A stretch of 64,000 nucleotides of DNA, taken from JBKBUF01 sp046290815 (GTDB lineage: Bacteria > Bacteroidota > Bacteroidia > Cytophagales > Cytophagaceae). Shown one piece after another: positions 43,243 to 51,442 of this stretch; the stretch's first letter is position 1, and each line of letters begins with the position of its first letter. The position numbers were made by a program, and so were the translations under genes. The stretch spans positions 1 through 64,000 of the forward strand of contig JBKBUF010000004.1 of the NCBI GenBank assembly GCA_046290815.1. Direction: 5' to 3'. Below the pieces are notes generated by a model, which worked only from the letters and a program-made list of their open reading frames with translations, searched no databases and was not told the DNA's origin.

Positions 43243-44574
43243 ATGATATTTTACTTCAGACTGATCTTTTTATTTGCAATAATTTTAATCCATCACCCTT
43301 CTTTTGCCCAGAAGCTAAGGAAGATGGAAGGAGAGACCGGACTATATTCCAGCTATTCATTAGAAGCAGAAAAAAATTCTACCTACAAGCTTAATTTCCC
43401 ACGAGCATTTTCATCTGTTTCATTTAATATTAAACAGGGAAGTTTTTCAGATTCATATCTTATTGTTGCTTCAGATACATTCAGAATTTATCCTGATCTT
43501 CATCATTCAGCTACAGACATTATTGCTTCTGAACTTGTAGTGATCAATGGTTCGGCCAGGGATTTTAGACTATATACCGGCAACATGACCGGAAATATTC
43601 AGATCCATTTTAATCATGTTCCCCCGGCTGAAGGTCAGGATCAGCAAAGTCGAAAAAAAAAAGAAGATGCAAGAACAGAAGAAATATGTTCTGAACCGCA
43701 AATTGTAACACCTGCTGTATGGAGAACAGGATTACCTGCTCCTGTGGCTCCTCCGGACCCAACCAAAGTAAAACATATCATTATTCATCATTCAGCAGGT
43801 TCCAACTCAGTAACAAACTATACACAACAGGTACGGGACATTTATGTGTTCCATACCAAGCCAATTTCCAGTGGAGGAAGAGGATATAATGATATAGCAT
43901 ACAATTTTCTCATTGCTCCCGATGGTGTAATATACCAGGGAAGGGACGATCAGGGCTTGTATGATAAAGATAATATTAAAGGAGCTCACCTTTGTGCAAG
44001 GAACGATAATACGATGGGTGTTTGTCTGCTCGGAACTTTTACTGTAGAAAAGCCAACAGCGGAAGCTTATCATTCCTTGTTTCATCTGATCTCATGGAAA
44101 CTTAATAAAGAAAAGCTTTTGCCTGCTGATGCCTTTTTGCATCCTGTGATTAATCCTGATAGGATGCTATCTGCAGTAGCGGGGCACAGACAAGGTTGTG
44201 GTACTGCAGATACCAGTTATACCAACAAAAGCTATACAGAATGTCCGGGAGATTCGGTAATTTTTAAAATGCCCTACATCAAAGCTTCTGTAAAGCAAAA
44301 TCAAAATGAATGTTCTGCTACAGGAGTCAATGATAATAACCTTAAAACTGCTGCTTACAGCATATATCCTCAGCCGGCAAAAGAATCTTTTTCAGTTTCT
44401 AATACAGATGAAACATTGGAAATATTTGTCTACAATTCTGCTTCAGAAATAATTTTAAAGGCATTTTGCAGGGGAGAAGAAGCTGTGGATATTTCCATGC
44501 TGAATCCCGGCTTATATTTTGTAGAAATTATCGGTAAGAAGGGAAAATATGTAAATAAATTGCTGAAGAATTAA
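43243..44574 (+). CDS. T9SS-exported N-acetylmuramoyl-L-alanine amidase (PGRP/Amidase_2 type)
   Basis: 443 residues. Signal peptide ends FAQ. Residues of about 170-345 are the zinc amidase: HIIIHHSAGSN gives the first His ligand, GYNDIAYNFLIAPDGVIYQGR the catalytic-loop region, AGHRQGC the second His, and TECPGD the Cys ligand. The C-terminal 75 residues are a T9SS sorting domain (SIYPQPAKESFSVS ... NPGLYFVEI). It cuts the bond between MurNAc and L-Ala; export via T9SS places it outside the cell, so other bacteria or shed wall are probable substrates. Neighbour of the other T9SS protein, same strand. Confidence 0.9.
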   Translation: MIFYFRLIFLFAIILIHHPSFAQKLRKMEGETGLYSSYSLEAEKNSTYKLNFPRAFSSVSFNIKQGSFSDSYLIVASDTFRIYPDLHHSATDIIASELVVINGSARDFRLYTGNMTGNIQIHFNHVPPAEGQDQQSRKKKEDARTEEICSEPQIVTPAVWRTGLPAPVAPPDPTKVKHIIIHHSAGSNSVTNYTQQVRDIYVFHTKPISSGGRGYNDIAYNFLIAPDGVIYQGRDDQGLYDKDNIKGAHLCARNDNTMGVCLLGTFTVEKPTAEAYHSLFHLISWKLNKEKLLPADAFLHPVINPDRMLSAVAGHRQGCGTADTSYTNKSYTECPGDSVIFKMPYIKASVKQNQNECSATGVNDNNLKTAAYSIYPQPAKESFSVSNTDETLEIFVYNSASEIILKAFCRGEEAVDISMLNPGLYFVEIIGKKGKYVNKLLKN

Positions 44575-44599
44575 ATTAAGTATATAATCAAAATCATAA

Positions 44600-45244
44600 G
44601 TGAATTCAGATAATTTTTCCGGCGAAAATAAAATATCTCAGGTTATTCTGATAATGCTGGTCGGTTTTATATTGTTGCATTCTATAATTATTTATTTCCA
44701 TCATTTCATATTGCCAGATGTAATAATTGAAAGAAGAATTAACCTTTCTCAACTACTTTATATTAATTTGATCCATTATGTAATAATTCCATTAATCTGG
44801 TTGTTTCTTAGGAAAATTCTTGTTTTCCTGTACGGGAAAAGAAAGCCATTTAATTTAATCTACATTTTGATATTTCTTCATTTTCTAATAATAATTTCAA
44901 CAAGCATAAGAAGTCTATATTTTTATAATGGCGAAAACGTACTTTTAAATGTTTTAATTGACATTTTTACTAAGCTTTCCAGTTTCCTTAAAGTAGTTTT
45001 TTACATTTGGTTGTTATGGATTGCTGACGAAGCCTGTTCAAAATACTTGAGATTATATTCAGTTTTGGGAATAGCAATTATCTTAGCTTATTATTTAAAT
45101 AATACAGTTCTATATAAGGGATGGCTAACTTTTTCCCTGATTATTACTCATAATTTGGTTCTAATCGTTATCTGTTTCATCTGTTATAACATCATGTCCA
45201 AACCAGTTGTCATTAACCGAAATTATTTGGATTCTAATGTTTAA
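44600..45244 (+). CDS. Integral membrane protein of unknown function
   Basis: 214 residues with five to six hydrophobic helices. Starts at GTG 44600 (a TAA directly precedes); no ATG until residue 19. Very Ile/Leu/Phe-rich with few polar residues. No family recognised. It begins 25 bp after the amidase stop, so may share its transcript. Confidence 0.55.
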   Translation: MNSDNFSGENKISQVILIMLVGFILLHSIIIYFHHFILPDVIIERRINLSQLLYINLIHYVIIPLIWLFLRKILVFLYGKRKPFNLIYILIFLHFLIIISTSIRSLYFYNGENVLLNVLIDIFTKLSSFLKVVFYIWLLWIADEACSKYLRLYSVLGIAIILAYYLNNTVLYKGWLTFSLIITHNLVLIVICFICYNIMSKPVVINRNYLDSNV

Positions 45245-45318
45245 TAAGTATGTGAATAATTTTTAACATCAGCGCTTTAACTTCTTCTCGCTTTTATTTA
45301 ATTTGTCCCCTACAATCT

Positions 45319-45368
45319 TAAAGCTTTAAGCTTTAAACTATAAACTTTCAACTTTTAACTTTTAACTG
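45319..45368 (+). repeat. TTTTAACTT / AAGCTTTAA word run
   Basis: Several degenerate copies of CTTTAA/TTTTAACT just before the DUF5362 gene and after the upstream membrane-protein gene. Confidence 0.5.
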
Positions 45369-45372
45369 TATC

Positions 45373-45828
45373 ATGGAAAATCAAATTCTTGACAACGATG
45401 TTGCTACCTCTTCACAGGGATTATTAACTGCTGAGGCTATTGGCTTTTTAGATCAGATAAGAAAATGGACAAAATTCTTGTCAATACTCGGTTTTATCGG
45501 GCTTGGATTTCTTGTTATCCTGGGTTTCAGTATCGGGGCGATTATGCAAATGGTTAACCCTATGGCGGGACAAATGGGATTTCCTACTGCAATACTCGGA
45601 GGGGTATATATTGTAATGGCATTGATACATTTTTTCCCTGTCCTGTATCTTTTTAATTTTTCAAGCGCATTAGGCAGGGCTTTAAGAAGCAATTCTTCTT
45701 ATGAATTGACAGTAGCATTTAAAAACCTGAAATCACATTATAAATTTATAGGTGTATTCTGTATAGTTGTGCTTTCTATATACGCCTTGATTTTTGTGTT
45801 TGGAATGCTGGCTGTATTAATGAAATAA
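45373..45828 (+). CDS. DUF5362-like membrane protein
   Basis: 151 residues with three membrane helices: FLSILGFIGLGFLVILGFSI, ILGGVYIVMALIHFFPVLYL and FIGVFCIVVLSIYALIFVF. The middle FSSALGRALRSNSSYELTVAFKNLKSHYKFIG is characteristic of DUF5362 proteins of Bacteroidota. Function unknown. A terminator at 45838-45877 follows and is shared with the convergent mla operon. Confidence 0.75.
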   Translation: MENQILDNDVATSSQGLLTAEAIGFLDQIRKWTKFLSILGFIGLGFLVILGFSIGAIMQMVNPMAGQMGFPTAILGGVYIVMALIHFFPVLYLFNFSSALGRALRSNSSYELTVAFKNLKSHYKFIGVFCIVVLSIYALIFVFGMLAVLMK

Positions 45829-45837
45829 TATTTCCAG

Positions 45838-45877
45838 GGCTGTTTAAAAAGTAATTTACCTTTTAAACAGCCTTTTT
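45838..45877 (+). terminator. Terminator between convergent DUF5362 and mlaD genes
   Basis: 12-bp stem GGCTGTTTAAAA / TTTTAAACAGCC with 11-base loop, then five Ts on the plus strand. Confidence 0.88.
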
Positions 45878-46742
45878 ACCTGCTGAACATACGCATAATC
45901 CAACTGTTTCTTACCTTACAGCTTGTAACCTCAATATCTCTTGCGGCTCTTTTTACTGTAGTTAATGTTTCATCAACCTCTGCTGCCATTGTAGTGTCTG
46001 CCACCAGTTTACCAAGAGTGCTGTTTTCATTATTAAGCTTTGCAGTAAATTCTGCCATGTTTTCAGTGATTGTAACAGAATTTCTTCCGGCAACCGATAG
46101 CGTATCCACCACATTTACCAGTTTTTTAGTTAATACATTTGCATTATGTCCGGTGTGTTCAAACGATGTTACCAGGTTTGAAACCTTATTATGTAAAGAT
46201 TTATCAGAAACAAGCATTCCTAATGTTCCTTCCCCATTATTGATTTTGCTGGTGATGTTTTCAAGGTTGCCTGTAATCCTGGTCGCACTTTCTCCAGTCT
46301 GCTGCAGAAGAGATATAAACTGTTCTATTTCATAAGGAGCTTTGGAAGAGATGGTGTCCCCATCTGAAATCACCTGTGCATATGGTGATCCTGCAGAAAT
46401 GCTCAGGAACTTGGTGCCGATCAGTCCGTCATTATGTATGCTGGCTTCAGAATCGATTTTAATAAACCGTGCCACATCTTTATCAATGTGCAATGTAACT
46501 GCAACCAGTGAATCAGAAACGATTTCAATCTTTTTGATTGTGCCTACATTCACTCCTGAAAATCTTACCATGTTTCCTTCTACAAGCCCGCTTACATTCT
46601 TAAACATGGTGACAACTTCTTTTCTTGATCCGAAAATATGTTGCCGTGATCCGATATAAAAGACGAGCGCTGTAAAAAGCACTACGCCGGCTATCATAAA
46701 TATTCCCAATAAAACCCTTCTGCCTGCACTTTTATTTTTCAT
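45876..46742 (-). CDS. mlaD: MCE-family lipid-transport substrate-binding protein (MlaD-like)
   Basis: 288 residues. One N-terminal membrane helix (VLLGIFMIAGVVLFTALVF) then the MCE domain (VTMFKNVSGLVEGNMVRFSGVNVGTIKKIEI, DGLIGTKFLSISAG) and a long helical coiled tail with weak repeats (ENMAEFTAKLNNENSTLGKL). It binds lipid in the periplasm and hands it to or from the inner-membrane ABC part. Coupled to mlaF by a 4-bp overlap. Confidence 0.9.
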   Translation of the reverse strand: MKNKSAGRRVLLGIFMIAGVVLFTALVFYIGSRQHIFGSRKEVVTMFKNVSGLVEGNMVRFSGVNVGTIKKIEIVSDSLVAVTLHIDKDVARFIKIDSEASIHNDGLIGTKFLSISAGSPYAQVISDGDTISSKAPYEIEQFISLLQQTGESATRITGNLENITSKINNGEGTLGMLVSDKSLHNKVSNLVTSFEHTGHNANVLTKKLVNVVDTLSVAGRNSVTITENMAEFTAKLNNENSTLGKLVADTTMAAEVDETLTTVKRAARDIEVTSCKVRNSWIMRMFSR

Positions 46743-47476
46743 TCCTCATCAAAGAATCGCCTTATCCACATATGTTCTGAATTCTTTAGTTCGCTGAACT
46801 TACCTTCTGCTGCGATTTTCCCTTCATTTAGTATCAATAAACGATCAGAGGTCATTTCAGCACATGTCATATCATGCGTAACTATCAATGCAGAGATATT
46901 CAATCTATCCCTCATCTCTAATATTAACCTGCTGATTTCTCTGGATGTTTGCGGATCAAGACCGGTAGTGGGTTCGTCGTATAAAATGATTTCAGGCTCA
47001 AGTACTAAGGTCCTGGCAAGTGCGACTCTTTTTTTCATTCCACCCGATAATTCATCAGGCATTTTATCAATTACGTCATTCAAACTCACCTGTTCCAATG
47101 CGTGGAGTGTAATTTTCAGGAGTTCTTTTTTCTTTAGTTGGGGAGATAATCTTTTTAATGCAAAAGTGATGTTTTCACCCACGGTCATTGAATCATAAAG
47201 CGCTGCTTCCTGGAAAAGGTATCCTATTTTTCTTCTGAATCGAATCAATTTAGATTCCCTCATCTTTAGGATATCTTCTCCTAAAACATTGATATGCCCT
47301 TCTTCCGGATGGATTAATCCTACCAGCGATTTCAGAAGAATGGATTTGCCTTCACCGGATTTTCCGAGGATGACAATATTTTCTTTTTTATTAAGATGGA
47401 AACTAACGCCTCTTAATACATATTTGCCATTAAAAGATTTTTTTAAGGATGATATCTCAATTACTTTCTCAGACAT
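46739..47476 (-). CDS. mlaF: ABC transporter ATP-binding protein (MlaF-like)
   Basis: 245 residues. Walker A GKSGEGKSILLKS, Q-loop FQEAALYDSMTVGEN, signature LSGGMKKRVALARTL, Walker B EIILYDEPTTGLDP, and switch His in IVTHDM. The LSGGM variant is typical of the Mla/Ttg2 group. Works with mlaE and mlaD to move phospholipids between the two membranes. Gap to mlaE is 11 bp. Confidence 0.93.
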   Translation of the reverse strand: MSEKVIEISSLKKSFNGKYVLRGVSFHLNKKENIVILGKSGEGKSILLKSLVGLIHPEEGHINVLGEDILKMRESKLIRFRRKIGYLFQEAALYDSMTVGENITFALKRLSPQLKKKELLKITLHALEQVSLNDVIDKMPDELSGGMKKRVALARTLVLEPEIILYDEPTTGLDPQTSREISRLILEMRDRLNISALIVTHDMTCAEMTSDRLLILNEGKIAAEGKFSELKNSEHMWIRRFFDEE

Positions 47477-47487
47477 AGCACATTGAA

Positions 47488-48279
47488 TTATCCGAAAAAC
47501 ATATGGTTGAGTTGAGCAGCGATCATATCTATAAAGAAAATGATCAAAGTAGAAATAACCACTGACGAGTGTGCTGCTTTTCCAACGCCTCTTGTTCCTT
47601 TAGAGGCCTTGTATCCGTAGTAGCAACCGATAAGTCCAATGGTATATCCGAAAAAGAATGATTTTATAAGAGATGGGACAAAGTCATAAAACATCACTTC
47701 GTTAAAGGCCACTGTAAGGAATAGCTGATAACCCATGCCTTTCCCCAGATTAACTGCTAAAAAGCATCCTAATAACGCCCAGGCGGCAGAATATATCACA
47801 AGAATCGGCAATACTAAAGTACAAGCCGTCACTCTTGTGAATACCAGATATTTGAAAGGATCCACGCCTGATATGGCCATAGCATCTATCTGTTCCGAAA
47901 CTTTCATAGAACCAATTTCTGCTCCTATAGCAGAACCGATTTTTCCTGCACAAACAATACCTGTCAGCACAGGTCCTATTTCCCTGATTATAGCAACAGT
48001 AACCATGTTGGGAATCATCATCTCAGCACCGAATTGGCGAAAAACAGGTGTTAGCTGTATGGTAATTACCAATCCGATGATAAAAGAAGATATTGACACA
48101 AGGAAAAGAGACCTTACACCTAAAACATACATTTGAGTAAGTACTTCAAGAAATTCGAAAGGTCTTTTGAAAGATTTTACGATGTATCTTCCGGTGAAGG
48201 AGGTCATATCGCCGACTTCTGCAAAAAAGTTTTTTACCCTGGAAACGGGTTTTTCTGAATCTGAAGAAAAAATTGACAT
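47488..48279 (-). CDS. mlaE: ABC transporter permease (MlaE family)
   Basis: 263 residues with about six membrane segments; MlaE landmarks: FIIGLVITIQL, REIGPVLTGIVCAGKIGSAIGAEIGSMKVSEQIDAMAISGVDP and the C-terminal GYTIGLIGCYYGYKASKGTRGVG. First gene of the mlaEFD operon in this window. Role: inner-membrane core of the outer-membrane lipid asymmetry transporter; mlaC and mlaA homologues are not nearby. Confidence 0.93.
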   Translation of the reverse strand: MSIFSSDSEKPVSRVKNFFAEVGDMTSFTGRYIVKSFKRPFEFLEVLTQMYVLGVRSLFLVSISSFIIGLVITIQLTPVFRQFGAEMMIPNMVTVAIIREIGPVLTGIVCAGKIGSAIGAEIGSMKVSEQIDAMAISGVDPFKYLVFTRVTACTLVLPILVIYSAAWALLGCFLAVNLGKGMGYQLFLTVAFNEVMFYDFVPSLIKSFFFGYTIGLIGCYYGYKASKGTRGVGKAAHSSVVISTLIIFFIDMIAAQLNHMFFG

Positions 48280-48348
48280 ATTCCGGAAGTACTGTTAATT
48301 AAATAACTGTTATTCTGAAATATAGTTTAGTATGTGGTTTATGGTATG

Positions 48349-49296
48349 TTAAGGGATAGCTTCCGGTACCTTTCCGTTGAATAAAGATCTGTAGAAATGT
48401 TTTACTTCGGGCTTGTGATTTATAAGTCTGGGATCAAGGTAATAATTGTGAAAGCCGTAAGCTGCTTTTGAAAAATCGATATAGCGTGCATTTGCGGCTT
48501 TTCTATTACCACCTTTAAGCCCAAGTTGGGTGGAGAAAGTTATTAGTCCTGCACCTTTTAAAGTCCGGTCACCCCTGTTATAGGTAATGAAAATATTATT
48601 TTGGTATTGAAGGCTTTCTACCCATGATTTATGGCCGGCTTTTTTCACTGCCGGAGCATCAATGATGATATTGTCAAAAAAATTTGGTGAAAGTGGTAGT
48701 GACTTGCCTGCGGAACATCTTTTAAAGGCAAAGGTACCTAAACTGTGAAGATGAAGACTTACGCTGTCATTGTCATGAAAAACATCAGAAAGCATATTAA
48801 TAAACTCGCAAAGTTGCGAGGTCGATTTTTTTATGTTCTTTCTTGAGTTATAAAAATTTTTAATTCTTCCATATCCGGGCATTCGTGTTGGTATATCATA
48901 AACAATTAGGTTAACATCGTACAAAGTTTGAATGCCGGCTGCCCGATAAGCCATAGAAGGAAAGTGTTGACCATCCCCATGTATATGGACAAGCCAGTTT
49001 TTACTTTTCCCAAGCATGTCTACACCCTGTTGAAGGGAAGTTAGCATTTGAATCTGCCAGGTTTTGTTAACATACCATACCATCATAACTTTGTTAGCAC
49101 CTTTGTCTGTAAAGTTTCCAAATAACAGATCAGGGTTCAAAGTATCATAAATGCGGTTGGTGACAACAATGAAAACAGTATCACCGGCTAAGGGTGTCTT
49201 ATTACGAACAAAATGTGCTTGTGCATTTACATTTTCATAAATGAGAATAATGAATAATAATAAAATTGATATTCTTAAAATTGGCTTCATGCACAT
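48349..49296 (-). CDS. Secreted alpha/beta-hydrolase-like (DUF900-type) protein
   Basis: 315 residues; signal peptide ends VNAQ (a second ATG at residue 3 is a possible start). The pattern fits an alpha/beta hydrolase: VHIHGDGQHFPSMA near the oxyanion region, LIVYDIPTRMPG, and a nucleophile-elbow-like SLHLHSLGTFAF with Ser after HLH (GxSxG degenerate). A late DNIIIDAPAVKKAGH strand follows. The elbow lacks the leading Gly, so the enzyme assignment is unsure. It starts directly at the stop of the upstream barrel gene (TAAATG), hence one operon. Confidence 0.6.
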   Translation of the reverse strand: MCMKPILRISILLLFIILIYENVNAQAHFVRNKTPLAGDTVFIVVTNRIYDTLNPDLLFGNFTDKGANKVMMVWYVNKTWQIQMLTSLQQGVDMLGKSKNWLVHIHGDGQHFPSMAYRAAGIQTLYDVNLIVYDIPTRMPGYGRIKNFYNSRKNIKKSTSQLCEFINMLSDVFHDNDSVSLHLHSLGTFAFKRCSAGKSLPLSPNFFDNIIIDAPAVKKAGHKSWVESLQYQNNIFITYNRGDRTLKGAGLITFSTQLGLKGGNRKAANARYIDFSKAAYGFHNYYLDPRLINHKPEVKHFYRSLFNGKVPEAIP

Positions 49297-50574
49297 TTAT
49301 TTGTTCAATGCCATTAGTCTGTTCGGATAAACCACCAGCTGAAGGAAAGTAAGTTCAAGCTGGTTTAGATTGATACTGCTTTGCTCAGGAGCTTCTATTT
49401 GTAAGAACGGATTGAACCTGATATTGGTACGCATTACCCACCAGTCAATTTTTGTAGGTCTTATATCCCATCCTGCAATGAACCCTGGCCTTATCAATCT
49501 TCTTTCAGATTTAAATTTTGTTTCGTTTTTAATGCGATGTTCGGCTGACAGAAATTCCGCATTGGCAGTCAGACCGAAAAATGGCGTAAAGCCATGGTAA
49601 TCTCCTGCGAATTTGTAGAGTTCTAAAGAGATATTGGTCCGGCTTATCTGTTGTTTTTCATCAAAAGCCTCCAGCCCGGTCCTGTAGCTTCTAAAAGCAA
49701 TGTTCCCTTGCAAATTACTGTTGAAATGATAATAACCGACTGTAATGTCAGGATATATTTTAGTGATTTTATAATCATCCAGATAGGGTTTATGTCCGGA
49801 ATTATAACTTGATGATCCCAAAAAATATGCATTAGTCACACCAACTGCTAAAGAGTAAGAATTTAGTTTTTTATTTTCTTTGAGCTTATCAAAATTCCTT
49901 TTTGTTTTTCCGATTCTATCATTCACCTCTGACATTAAAGTGAAGTCAAAAAGATATTTGTATTTCAAACTTATGGTTAAGTCAGGAATTTTTACCTCAA
50001 TTTGTTGTGCGGGTGAAGTATAATAGTGGTATTTGTTCCTGATATAATAATGGGCTCCTAATTCAAACAATCCCAACTCGGAGGCATAAGTAAGGCCAAA
50101 AAGCAAAGGATATTCTCTTCTGATTAACTCTGCAGCGTTTTCTTGTCTGAAGGAAAATCCGCTTATGGCAGAACCTACGTAGGGCCTCAGTTTACCATAT
50201 TCTATTGGTAAGGGGAAAATTTTGAATCCTGTACCTCCGGTTCTCCTGAAATTATAATCTTCTGTGCGTTCTCCCAGCTTGTGGTTTGTAAGTGTAATGC
50301 CGGTAAAAAATATTGCATGCCCCCAAAAGTGTGTACCTGCAAGCATCAGTACAGGGCTTACTTTTTCATTAAATGCATATGCACGTAAAGAATTATCTTC
50401 AGAAAATAAAAAAGAACGGCCTGTGGAGGGTGAGAATTTATATTCAAGGCCGATTGCTGTTTGGGCAAAACGGTATCTGGTTTTGCCGCCTTCTTTATAA
50501 GATTGAGCTGTTATTAAGTAGGGAAGGCAAAAGGATATGAACGTCAGTATTGTGTTTTTTTTCCATCTTATCAT
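49297..50574 (-). CDS. Secreted outer-membrane beta-barrel-like protein
   Basis: 425 residues from ATG 50574, which directly opens a signal peptide (IRWKKNTILTFISFCLPYLITAQ); the frame continues to 50622 without support. The body shows barrel strands (FAQTAIGLEYKFSPS, GAHYYIRNKYHYY, ELGLFELGAHYYI, LIRPGFIAGWDIRP) with many Tyr/Phe. No named family recognised. Downstream of two small genes and followed at once by the hydrolase-like gene. Confidence 0.68.
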   Translation of the reverse strand: MIRWKKNTILTFISFCLPYLITAQSYKEGGKTRYRFAQTAIGLEYKFSPSTGRSFLFSEDNSLRAYAFNEKVSPVLMLAGTHFWGHAIFFTGITLTNHKLGERTEDYNFRRTGGTGFKIFPLPIEYGKLRPYVGSAISGFSFRQENAAELIRREYPLLFGLTYASELGLFELGAHYYIRNKYHYYTSPAQQIEVKIPDLTISLKYKYLFDFTLMSEVNDRIGKTKRNFDKLKENKKLNSYSLAVGVTNAYFLGSSSYNSGHKPYLDDYKITKIYPDITVGYYHFNSNLQGNIAFRSYRTGLEAFDEKQQISRTNISLELYKFAGDYHGFTPFFGLTANAEFLSAEHRIKNETKFKSERRLIRPGFIAGWDIRPTKIDWWVMRTNIRFNPFLQIEAPEQSSINLNQLELTFLQLVVYPNRLMALNK

Positions 50575-50584
50575 TAAGAAGTTT

Positions 50585-50737
50585 TTACCTTTCAATAATA
50601 TAATTAAAATAAATTTCATCAATTATCTCATAGTACATAACACCATCAATAGCCATGAACTCATTAAATACATTAATTTCTACAAGCTCACCTTGAGGTG
50701 TAACATACAACGATGTAAGCTCTTCCGGGTCCTTCAT
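50585..50737 (-). CDS. Small unknown protein (50 aa)
   Basis: Too short for a standard length cut-off. Reads MKDPEELTSLYVTPQGELVE ... MYYEIIDEIYFNYIIER, acidic and soluble. The ATG is 9 nt after the stop of the 62-codon gene, and an AGGAGG site lies within that gene's last codons; in-frame ATT at 50746 is nearer to the site and might be used. The position between two co-oriented genes supports expression, function unknown. Confidence 0.5.
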   Translation of the reverse strand: MKDPEELTSLYVTPQGELVEINVFNEFMAIDGVMYYEIIDEIYFNYIIER

Positions 50738-50745
50738 AGGTTGAA

Positions 50746-50934
50746 TTATTTTTTCCTCCTTATAAATTTAGAAAGTACATCAGGGTAAATATTCCGAAAT
50801 TTTGAAAAGCACCATTTTTCAAATTCTTTCAATTCTTTACCCTTCAGCCATTTTCTTAGTTTATTAAACTCTTTTTCAAAAAGGATTTTATCAAAACTAA
50901 CTTTCTCGATAATGGTTTTGCTGAATTCTAACAT
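50746..50934 (-). CDS. Small basic helical protein (62 aa)
   Basis: 62 residues: MLEFSKTIIEKVSFDKILFE, then KEFNKLRKWLKGKELKEFEKW and a Lys/Arg tail (KFIRRKK). Preceded by a perfect AGGAGGA site 7 nt before the ATG, one of the strongest ribosome sites in the window. Helical and charged, no signal. Translationally coupled to the 50-codon gene downstream. Possibly DNA- or protein-binding; no family recognised. Confidence 0.6.
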   Translation of the reverse strand: MLEFSKTIIEKVSFDKILFEKEFNKLRKWLKGKELKEFEKWCFSKFRNIYPDVLSKFIRRKK

Positions 50935-50941
50935 ATTAGGG

Positions 50942-50948
50942 TCCTCCT
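50942..50948 (-). promoter_or_regulatory. Strong Shine-Dalgarno site of the 62-aa gene
   Basis: AGGAGGA on the minus strand, 7 nt from the ATG; unusual in this genome, where most genes have none. Confidence 0.8.
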
Positions 50949-50961
50949 GTAAAAATTTTGA

Positions 50962-50996
50962 GAAAAAACCGGAGAGCCGATTGACAGCCCCCCGGT
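50962..50996 (-). terminator. Rho-independent terminator or attenuator between the 34-aa and 62-aa genes
   Basis: On the minus strand ACCGGGGGGC pairs with GCTCTCCGGT (two G-U pairs), loop of 9, then six Ts. It ends about 14 bases before the AGGAGGA site of the 62-aa gene, so it separates the 34-codon frame from the downstream genes and could act as an attenuator. Confidence 0.8.
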
Positions 50997-51062
50997 AACT
51001 CTACTAACACATATTGAAAAAGAATAAATTCGGTCAAAAGACTGATAAAAATGATTCTATTA

Positions 51063-51167
51063 TCAGGCAAACACGGTAAAACTTACCATCATAAGAAAAA
51101 AGAAGGTGCCAAATAATAAACAGATCTTAGCTATCTGTGTAACGATTTTGCTTCTTCCGGCTTTCAT
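51063..51167 (-). CDS. Putative 34-residue single-helix membrane peptide
   Basis: Encodes MKAGRSKIVTQIAKICLLFG followed by TFFFLMMVSFTVFA and a TGA stop: a positive N-terminus and one hydrophobic helix. It starts about 42 bp downstream of a TAACTTTG -7 element and 61 bp after an operator-like palindrome, facing away from tetR. Small size means it could be chance, but promoter, topology and a following terminator agree. Possible leader peptide or small membrane regulator. Confidence 0.5.
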   Translation of the reverse strand: MKAGRSKIVTQIAKICLLFGTFFFLMMVSFTVFA

Positions 51168-51208
51168 AGTAAGTAACCAGATTTTAGTATTGTTTTATTA
51201 CTATACGA

Positions 51209-51216
51209 CAAAGTTA
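51209..51216 (-). promoter_or_regulatory. -7 element (TAACTTTG) of the small-peptide transcript
   Basis: Matches TAnnTTTG on the minus strand; a TTTT at the 19-bp position forms a near-match -33 that overlaps operator 51228-51246. Confidence 0.5.
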
Positions 51217-51227
51217 ATATATTTTGT

Positions 51228-51246
51228 GTAATAGTAAAACTATTAC
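51228..51246. promoter_or_regulatory. Operator-like inverted repeat O1
   Basis: GTAATAGT AAA ACTATTAC, perfect 8-bp arms with 3-bp spacer. It overlaps a second perfect palindrome TATTACTAGTAATA at 51241-51254. Probable binding site of the adjacent TetR protein. Confidence 0.65.
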
Positions 51247-51385
51247 TAGTAATATTTTTATTATTATTTTTATAGTCCTTTGATAATTAGCAATTTAACT
51301 TAAATTAAAATTTATTAATATAGATTAAATTTTTGTTAATCCGGAAATTTTATAACATTATATTAAAAAAGTAAAATAAAAATCA

Positions 51386-51404
51386 GTAATAGTAATACTA
51401 TTTG
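51386..51404. promoter_or_regulatory. Operator-like inverted repeat O2
   Basis: GTAATAGT AAT ACTATTTG: same 8-3-8 layout and nearly the same sequence as O1 at 51228-51246. Lies 39 bp before the tetR ATG. Confidence 0.65.
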
Positions 51405-51418
51405 TCATAATAAAATGT

Positions 51419-51426
51419 TAATTTTG
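51419..51426 (+). promoter_or_regulatory. candidate -7 element of tetR (TAATTTTG)
   Basis: Matches TAnnTTTG 16 bp before the tetR ATG; a TTTG at 51401-51404 in O2 is only 14 bp upstream, shorter than the usual spacing. Confidence 0.4.
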
Positions 51427-51442
51427 CAGATCAAATAATGAT

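Noticed and set aside
50537..50788. 83-codon plus-strand frame
   Set aside because: Opposite strand of the 50-aa and 62-aa genes, which have better start signals.
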